Shown piece after piece: positions 58,251-64,000 of a stretch of DNA of 64,000 nt. Where the stretch lies: the NCBI GenBank assembly GCA_002794735.1, contig NBAZ01000003.1, positions 1,674,001 to 1,738,000 of the forward strand, read 5' to 3'. The position numbers and the translations under genes were made by a program. The stretch's first letter is position 1; each line of letters starts with the position of its first letter. The stretch is from Pyrrhoderma lamaoense. Its lineage: Eukaryota; Basidiomycota; Agaricomycetes; Hymenochaetales; Hymenochaetaceae. The notes under the pieces were generated by a model that saw nothing but the letters and a program-made list of their open reading frames with translations, ran no database searches and was not told the DNA's origin.

Positions 58251-58558
58251 TGCAACGTTGTATTGATACGATTGAGAAAGTGCTGTTGCTGTGAGTTGAA
58301 GTGGTTCGAGACGTCAAGTTGACAGATCGCGTTTAATAGTTCAAGTTCAAGACGCGCTTTAAAACAGAGTTCGCGTTCTGACCTTCCTTTTTTGATTCGT
58401 CACGTGCTACGCGATTGAACAAGCCGGCCCTTAATCTCGGTCAAAAAATCGACATCCGGTGCGGCGTTTGCTACATTCTTACTGGATAGCCTCGTCTCAG
58501 TGCACCTTTCGGGTCCCTTCACGATTTACTTTGAAAAGACTAAAAAAGAGACATTACC
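58251..58558. promoter_or_regulatory. Divergent promoter, zinc-finger gene / TIM17
   Basis: 308 bases between start codons. It has an E-box CACGTG at 58401-58406, the core bound by bHLH factors such as Cbf1/Pho4-type proteins, with a CG-rich surround. Binding is untested; both promoters must lie here. Confidence 0.5.
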
Positions 58559-59301
58559 ATGGCTCATGCTGACCATACCCGTGATCCCTGGTAAGTGGAA
58601 ATATATCAGTCTCATTCACCATCTAATCGTAATGACGTTATCATCTTTTTTTCATTCTTTCGTCATTGAAGTCCTTGGGTCATTCTCAGTGACTTTGGTG
58701 GTGCATTTGCCATGGGGGCTATCGGTGGTGGGATCTGGCATGGTATCAAAGGTGCTAGAAACTCCCCAAGGGTTGGTGAAATTGTATATAGCCTTCATGT
58801 GATAGCTTTTATTGATCGAGCTCCGCATCCAGGGAGAACGGCTCGTCGGTGCGCTGTCAGTAATCAAGGCACGAGCGCCCGTTACTGGGGGTAACTTTGG
58901 TGTGTGGGGTGGGATGTTCTCGACATTTGACTGTGCGGTAAAAGGGTATCGACAAAAGGAGGATGCATGGAACGCTATTATCTCTGGTTTCATGACTGGC
59001 GGCTGTCTCGCAGCGCGAAGTGAGTCAAAAGCTTTTTTGTTTCTCTACTACTACTACTTTACTAATCTCTCCTTTCAGGTGGTCCAAGATCTGCATTGGG
59101 CTCTGCTGTTGCATGTAGTATACTGTTAGGTGTATTTGAGGGTGTCGGTGTGCTAATAAACAGAATATTTGCTGAAGGAAACCGGCAACAGCTTCCACCC
59201 CGTATGTCCACTTTCTCTTAGCTTACATGACAAACTCGTTGACAAGGACAATATCATATACAGTACCAGAAAATATGACGCCAAGTACCCCTCCAGTATA
59301 A
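58559..59301 (+). CDS. TIM17: Mitochondrial import inner-membrane translocase subunit Tim17
   Basis: Five exons (58559-58590, 58672-58771, 58833-59019, 59079-59201, 59264-59301) join to 159 residues with all phases correct and no frame break. Conserved Tim17 blocks: [79 protein letters not shown] and [13 protein letters not shown], giving four membrane helices of the Tim17/22/23 fold. The two conserved cysteines (first-helix CPW and FDC) are present. With Tim23 it forms the presequence translocase of the inner membrane. The C-terminal tail is short and Pro-rich, typical of fungal copies. Confidence 0.95.
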
Positions 59302-59959
59302 CCTACCCCAGCATTTTCTCTGTCTCCACACAACTTCTTTTCTTTCTGACGCATCTTAGATCTTTGTGTATTTGTCATTTTTTTGCATCTAGTATTGTCC
59401 GTAACCCTACTCAAGTCATGCCGCTTAATACATCTCTTTTCCAGGCATTCTCTTTATGAAAACGAGTGCCCCTTCTCCACCGGCAATATGTATGACCTTA
59501 ACAGATCACGTTCGATGCCTTCTTCTGGTCCTCTTCAAGGTTTGCATCCTCTAAAATTGCAACACAATTTGATTTCAAGGTGAACAAGACATCGGATGGC
59601 TGAGATACATAGATTCTGGATTCAGGTTATTTGAGATACAAAAACTAGGAGTTTCTAGTGCTCAAACAACCTGCTTGCTATCTATGGGAGTTACAAGAGA
59701 AGAACTAAAGATCTTGAATTTACAGTCGTCTAATGGTGGCAAAGGATGATTCACCGAGTCTTTATTGCAGCCTCATGATCGATTCAGAAATGGCTGTAGC
59801 GACTAAGTCTAAATTTTCAGGAAATCCGGTAAGAAATTGAGCATCATATCTCATCACAAAACAATGAGATCTTTAACGGTATGGCTAAGAGCCTTGTATG
59901 TGATGGACTGGATAAACCATGACTCATCGATGTGTATCCGATTTTTTGCTCTATCGCTT
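59302..59959. other. Intergenic stretch, no gene seen
   Basis: 3' flank of TIM17 and sequence where the missing 3' half of the P450 pseudogene would lie. I find no P450 ExxR or heme-loop motif here on either strand. Confidence 0.4.
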
Positions 59960-60720
59960 TCTCCTGGAGGGCGAGGCGTCCTTGTATGTCCTTAATCCTA
60001 TCTGCTAACTAAGTGTCATCCGACTGATCCAACGCCTTGATGTTCTCTGATTCTATCTCTCGTTGGGCGATAAGTTTGATAACGTCATCTTCGAATGCAC
60101 TATAGGCCTTTTCAACGTCATCAATTTTCTTGATTCCGAGTTTGTAGGTCCACTTTGGTAGGGTCCCACGGATCACGAAATTTGCAGAAATGTCAAAGAC
60201 TACCGACTGGATTGACAGGTTTCCCATGCTCATCGTATGTAGAAGTAGACCTTCTTCTTTGAATATCTCTGCATAAACTCTTGCTGTTGTTTCCCAGACA
60301 TTCCGATAAGTAGAGTGATTGAAAACAGGAGCGATGATCGGCGATGTCTTTTCCAAGTTTCACCATCCGTCGTAATGATATTTGCGCCCAGAGTCCTAGT
60401 GATGCAGGCAATGTCAAAGATAACATAGAAATAAAATCGTATAGACGTACCTTGATTCCTTTACATCTGTTTTCTTGTAAGGGGCAGCGACAGCCTATAT
60501 CTGCCTTAGAGCGGACAAGTCCGCACAAACTATCTGTTGTTTCCCATAAAGCAATGGCTGAAAAACAACTGTCCTTAGTGGAGACTCATTGTGTACCAGT
60601 TTACTTACATTCATTCCTGAAGTCCTAAACCGTCCTGATTCCATACTTCAAAAAGCGTCTTGGAAGAAAAGGTGAGGCCGATGATATATGCAATCATCAT
60701 GGCGATACGAGGTAAAGCTA
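59960..60720 (-). pseudogene. Truncated cytochrome P450 pseudogene
   Basis: Clear homology to the N-terminal half of the P450 at 61266-63456: KYGIRTV-stop-DFRNE against KYGLRTVWDFKES, SPLRTVVFQPLLYGKQQIVC, GANIITTDGETWKRHRR, NHSTYRNVWETTARVYAEIF, FDISANFVIRGTLPKWTYKL and IKLIAQREIESEN. In-frame TAG codons replace the Trp of TVWDF and a Leu of the RHVLAV block, and another TAG follows SDDT. A stretch of about 170 bases including an intron is deleted between KEEG and the YDEHGK block. Homology ends soon after RIKDIQGRL, so the I-helix, ExxR and heme-binding Cys are absent. It cannot encode a working enzyme and is probably a tandem duplicate that decayed. Confidence 0.88.
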
Positions 60721-61265
60721 ATAGCCCTCCCACCTGAAGGATTTAATGGGGCATCAGTTATCAAAGTGTCTTTCTTTTTTAGGTATGAGGAGCGAGTAGT
60801 TTCATTAAGTATCCAGGCAGTTTATCAGATGACCCTCGTGATCAATGAAATCGGATAGGTGTCAAATCGAGGACAGCGGAGAACGCCATATTTCAGTAAA
60901 GATATATATGTGTGCAGGGAGGCATACAGACAACATTTCTAAGATACGTGCTTGAGGTATGGGAAAGAAAACCTATCTACGACAAAATGGTCATGTTAGG
61001 TGTCATAGGGGCCACTACTGGATGTATCTAGCATGTATGTATGTATAAACCTCGTCCCTCAAGAGAAATGTAGTCTTTTTCATTATACATACCAAGACAT
61101 GAAGGGGTGAAGTCTACCAGCTTCTCACCAAAACAAATTATCAATCAATACTTGAATTTTACGGAAGTATGCCAGGAAAATAAAAGTCAATATCGAGTAT
61201 CAGAAGAACAATACAATCTACAACTGTCGGTCGTGAAGTGGGCTATTAGTAGCTTATTGAGAAGT

Positions 61266-63456
61266 TCACCTGCTTCTCTTGCAAAACCTCAGCGGTACGC
61301 TATCAAACGCCAGCGTAATTCCGATGCTTGCAGAAGATAGTACTCGCTTTTTCCACTCCGATTCCACCTCTCCAGGTCTTAAGACGGTTCAATCCTCCAC
61401 TCTCTTAGTAGAAGAGTGAGGAATGCAACTGCTTCGACTTTGGCAAACTTATGGCCAATACATGTACGGGGGCCAATAGAAAATCCAATGAAGCCGTTCA
61501 AGGAGTTTGCTGGCGACGCCCCTGATACTTCCCCAGCGTCCAGATCCTTAGTGATGGATGTCTTCTTTTCAGAGTCTCTTGATGCGAGCCATCTCTCTGG
61601 TACAAACGAGTTTGGGTCCGGGTAAAGGTCGGATCATAAGCTAGTTTGTATAAAATTTACGTTCGTGGTAAAGATTTAGTCACGGATAACTAGACCTGAA
61701 ATGAAGAGAGCATACATATGCCAACAATATCCAGAATTATCTGATCTCCCTTCCTAATAAAAACTTGGTTTTCCTTTGAATTGCTAGCAGAGCCAAGGTT
61801 TAGTGTATCATCCGTTTCTGACTCCCTCACGAGTAGATATGCAGCAGCTTGATGTGAAATTATTATAGCGTCAAACCAAAAAAGTATCGTAACTTACGAT
61901 ACATTCGTAAGGCCTCATAAAAGCAAGCCAAAACACTTTCAAGAGAATCGTAATCCTCAAATGTCTGTTCGGATCCAATGAGTAATGACTTGGTATCGTT
62001 AGATTTACCAAACTTACAGGAGTCCTATCCCCAATTGCCTCGATAATCCGATTGTATACCCAGTCCTGTTTATCTGGATTAAGAGATAGCTCTGCAAGTG
62101 TGGCGGCAAGAGTATTTGCAGTGGTTTCTAGTTATTTACATGTCAATGAATGAGTTATGATATAAATAGGGGACGAGCTCGCCAGGCTTCATGCCTTACC
62201 ATGGCCAGCAAATGCCTAGAACATAAAATTGAACTTGATCCGTAACAGCTTAGGTTTACAAGAAACTCACAAAGATAAAACAGTTTCCCATGATCTCCTC
62301 ATCTGTCAGGGTTAATTTCCCCCCGTTAACCTAGAGTTCACGAGTCTTCCTAAGATGTCTTTGATATTATCTCCACCTGCACCACCATTGGGCAGATTCA
62401 CTGCTTTACTGTTCTTTAACTCGATCTCTCGTTGGGCAATGAGTTTGATAACGTATTCTTCAAATGCATTATAGGCATTTTCAATGTCATCAAGTTTCTT
62501 GATTCCAAGCTTGTAAGACCACCTTGGAAGGGTTCCACGTGCCATTATATTAGCAGAAATATCAAAAACTAGTGATTGGACCGAACGTTTCCCATGTTCA
62601 TCGAACGGAGGAGTAGACCAAGACATGGGTATTCCGAAGCCCACCATTGCCACAAGAAAGAGTGCTAACTGACATCCACATTCTTTGGTTCAGAAGTACA
62701 TATTCAGGTCTTAGTCGACTTACTTTATGTGTATTCTCATTTATATTCACTTCCTTTCCTACTTTATCACCCAACCAACCCTCTTCCTTAATCATCTCTT
62801 CATAAACACTCGCTGTTGTCTCCCAAACGTTTCGGTAAGTGTTATGATTAAAAGCGGGTCCAGTGACTCGACGATGTCTTCTCCATGTTTCGCCGTTTGA
62901 TGTGACGACATTCTCGCCCATTATCCTACGAAAAGCACGTGTTAATTGTATATACAAACTAACTTTTGAGAGTATCTACTTTAACACAGGCGTATCGGGT
63001 TTCTTGAACGGTGCCCCGACAGCCAGAACGTGTCGGAGAGCAGCTATGTTTGCACTGCAAACCGACCGTCGCCCCAAAATCAGTGGCTGAAAGACCACTG
63101 TCCTTGATGGGGACCCATTATACACTTACAACCAATCAGAAAGGTCTAATTTCACGACTTATAACTTGAGACCCTTACAACTCTCTTTGAAATCCCAGAC
63201 TGTCCTGAGCCCGTATTTCACCACACTGGCCGGAAGCAAGGAACCATAGATAGAGACAGGAGGGAAGCGAGTCAAAATGCGCGGGATGGCGTTGTAGTCC
63301 TGAAATTGTGGAAAGCGAGCGATGAACTATGAAGTGATAGATACTGAACAACGCATGTTTACTCACCGGAGAGGATTTGTCCTGTTGATAGCTAAGAAAA
63401 CGACTGGAAACGTATGCAAGAAAGGCGATACCTGCAAGGTATACAATCATTGTCAT
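61266..63456 (-). CDS. Cytochrome P450 monooxygenase
   Basis: About ten exons, roughly 550 residues. It is a membrane-anchored microsomal P450: N-terminal anchor (MIVYLAGIAFLAYVSSRFL), YNGSPSRTVVFQPLILGR, the C-helix motif NGETWRRHRRVTGPAFNH, I-helix oxygen-binding motif FAGHETTANTLAATLAEL, the ExxR in CFYEALRMY, and PDPNSFVPERW. The heme loop GFSIGPRTCIGHKFAKVEAV carries the Cys ligand. The substrate cannot be told; expanded fungal P450 families serve secondary metabolism and xenobiotic breakdown. One base is missing at each of three places: the C/G6 run at 62,319-62,324 (before KLTLTDEEIMG), near 61,623 and near 61,386. No nonsense codon interrupts it, unlike the neighbouring copy, so it is probably functional. 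Confidence 0.87.
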
Positions 63457-64000
63457 TGTCGTATGAAAAGAGGGAGAAATTCTTCTCGTGAGACTCTTGG
63501 ATTTCTTATTAACAACGAGTTGCTAGCATGTGTCTAGTGGCATGTGCTGATTCAAATTATTGAAATTATTGATTAAAAATTTGATTTAGACTGACGTGCA
63601 TCTCGCAGACAACTATTTCCGGTGATGAGGAAAAGGAGGCACGAATCAGAAAAATAACATTAATATCATATTGGGTTACCAGGGAGTATAGTTTAATACT
63701 AAAACAACCGGAACAACCGAGTAGGTGGCTAGCTATCAAGATATACCAAGTTCTTCCGAACACCACGGCGTGCAGTTATCAAGTATTAAGGCTGACATTG
63801 TTGGTAGCTCAGATCGAATTCCTCACGTGCTATTATACAAGTTTCGGATGTCACAGGCTTCGCGATATAATGTGCATTAATTCAGATACTGCATTGTATA
63901 AGAGTAACAACCCCATAAAAAAGTATTGAAAACGATACTAATCGTAAGGCATCAAAAAGGCTTTCTCCTAGAGAGCTTGAGGTGAATGTTATTGAATCTT
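63457..64000. other. Upstream region of the P450 gene, no gene seen
   Basis: AT-rich end of the window, presumably holding the P450 promoter. A 66-codon minus frame at 63566-63766 shows no motif. Confidence 0.4.

Noticed and set aside
1..64000. Transposons, CRISPR arrays, viral genes
   Set aside because: No reverse transcriptase, DDE transposase, integrase, long terminal repeat, spaced direct-repeat array or viral replication or capsid motif was seen on either strand.
1..64000. Pervasive programmed -1 ribosomal frameshifting as a new system
   Set aside because: The uniform direction of the frame changes made this tempting, but there is no shared slippery heptamer or downstream structure, sites favour homopolymers, and several long genes (carboxypeptidase, Rex4-like, TIM17, F-box trio) have none. 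Sequence error is the simpler cause.

Overview
The window is nuclear DNA of a filamentous fungus, most likely a basidiomycete. Genes carry many short spliceosomal introns (mostly 45-90 nt, GT-AG, a few GC-AG). A nuclear-type tRNA-Thr has a 10-nt intron. Several predicted proteins (F-box-like families, CFEM and Thr-rich wall proteins, an 817-residue Cys-rich family) look like those of Agaricomycotina. Gene models were joined by eye from six-frame translation; exon joins are inference unless a conserved motif crosses them.

Layout. 0.6-5.5 kb: three F-box-like paralogs. 5.8-9.1 kb: an inverted pair of small single-pass membrane proteins with Pro/Tyr-rich tails. 10.2-13.0 kb: a large Cys-rich protein with an F-box-like start. 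16.1-19.2 kb: a CFEM/GPI protein and a Ser/Thr-rich repeat protein. 19.2-23.9 kb: gene-poor and AT-rich, with tRNA-Thr(UGU) and one decayed or unrecognised coding stretch. 23.9-27.4 kb: HAK/KUP potassium transporter. 27.6-37.1 kb: housekeeping block (Rex4-like exonuclease, phosphomevalonate kinase, Bli-3-like flavoprotein, ataxin-3-like deubiquitinase, Atg27-like protein). 37.7-40.6 kb: two uncharacterised genes. 42.1-44.4 kb: vacuolar-type amino-acid transporter. 45.2-49.1 kb: DNA topoisomerase I and complex I subunit NDUFB3. 49.4-54.8 kb: Trm11, a SWIM zinc-finger protein (Sws1/ZSWIM7-like) and an S10 serine carboxypeptidase. 55.8-59.3 kb: a zf-4CXXC_R1 nuclear protein and TIM17. 60-63.5 kb: a tandem cytochrome P450 pair, one copy a pseudogene.

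The genes are not one pathway. The right two thirds is conserved core function (membrane transport, mevalonate/sterol synthesis, RNA processing, DNA topology, mitochondrial import and respiration); the left part and the P450 pair are fast-evolving families. Several pairs are divergent over 250-390 bp and may share promoters.

The most important observation concerns the sequence itself. Around 25 positions in otherwise well-preserved genes, several of them in genes expected to be essential, change frame in the same direction, as if one base were missing, often in a homopolymer. This looks like residual consensus deletion error, not biology. It must be resolved before any gene here is called broken. 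One exception, the first P450 copy, also has in-frame nonsense codons and an internal deletion and is a real pseudogene. I saw no CRISPR array, no recognisable transposon and no viral gene.
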